Shown: positions 63,977 to 64,000 of the stretch, in pieces | How positions within the stretch are numbered: position 1 is the first letter of the stretch | Layout: every line of letters begins with the position of its first letter | Assembly: GCF_009184865.1 (NCBI RefSeq) | Contig: NZ_CP045096.1 | Coordinates: forward strand, 5,704,001-5,768,000 | Length of the DNA stretch: 64,000 nucleotides | Origin: Streptomyces phaeolivaceus | Lineage (GTDB): Bacteria > Actinomycetota > Actinomycetes > Streptomycetales > Streptomycetaceae | Reading direction: 5' to 3' | Position numbers and translations under genes: made by a program | The notes under the pieces: generated by a model | Told to the model about the DNA's origin: nothing | The model's database searches: none | Seen by the model: only the letters and a program-made list of their open reading frames with translations

Positions 63977-64000
63977 GGGCGCCCCTTTCCAGGGACGCCC
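63977..64000 (+). terminator. Terminator after the GatB/YqeY gene
   Basis: GGGCGCCCCT (63977-63986) pairs with AGGGACGCCC (63991-64000) around TTCC, with one G-T pair. The window ends at its last base. Confidence 0.6.

Overview
High G+C content, dense codon bias towards G/C in third positions, GTG/TTG starts and many typical families (DUF317, MAB_1171c-type membrane proteins, XRE+TPR regulators paired with small ATPases, MOB-type mobile elements) point to Streptomyces or a very close actinomycete. This assignment is inference from composition and families only.

The window holds a chromosomal left arm (about 1-11.6 kb), one integrated mobile element of about 49.5 kb (11.6-61.1 kb), and a chromosomal right arm (61.1-64 kb). 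The element sits in the 3' half of a tRNA-Pro(CGG) gene (61115-61188, minus strand). A 97-bp direct repeat with four mismatches, containing a 48-bp exact core, marks both ends (11581-11677 and 61060-61156). A second 28-bp direct repeat just inside each end (11778-11805 and 61018-61045) looks like integrase arm sites. The maintenance module lies at 46.6-53.8 kb: MOBP-like relaxase, MobC, a zinc-finger protein, a winged-helix protein whose gene contains seven iteron-like repeats, two small DNA-binding proteins, and a tyrosine integrase with an embedded LacI-type helix-turn-helix. I recognise no FtsK/TraB or type IV secretion gene, so it looks mobilizable rather than self-transmissible.

The cargo is mostly a defence island. 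In order: a three-gene operon with a small Cys protein, a membrane protein and a TPR-CHAT protease (12.1-17.3 kb); a minus-strand pair of an unrecognised 524-aa protein and a two-HKD phospholipase D-like protein (17.4-21.7 kb); divergent from it a degenerate methylase-like protein with an N-terminal helix-turn-helix and a complete type I restriction-modification system (21.9-30.3 kb); a PIN-like/DUF433-type toxin-antitoxin pair (30.3-31.4 kb); an operon of a zinc-hook SMC-like ATPase, a 126-aa protein and a TIGR04141/DUF6119-type protein (31.7-36.3 kb); and near the right end an XRE-plus-glycine-rich-membrane protein pair and a single-chain type ISP/IIG-like restriction-methylation enzyme (54.1-60.6 kb). 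The PLD/methylase divergent promoter and the SMC-ATPase operon share the operator-like palindrome GATAACCA-N3-TTATC, which suggests co-regulation.

A second cargo segment (36.4-45.2 kb) holds a serine hydrolase, an XRE-TPR regulator with a divergent anti-sigma-like ATPase, a 55-aa peptide followed by a JmjC-type oxygenase and an overlapping aldo/keto reductase (a possible modified-peptide cluster), an aminoglycoside-phosphotransferase-like protein, a nucleotidyltransferase and a DUF317 protein. The left arm also carries defence-like genes: an nSTAND WD40 NTPase next to an eight-copy helically phased repeat array, and a homologue of the phosphorothioate-binding HNH enzyme ScoMcrA. The right arm carries Pr6Pr membrane protein, metallophosphoesterase and GatB/YqeY genes.
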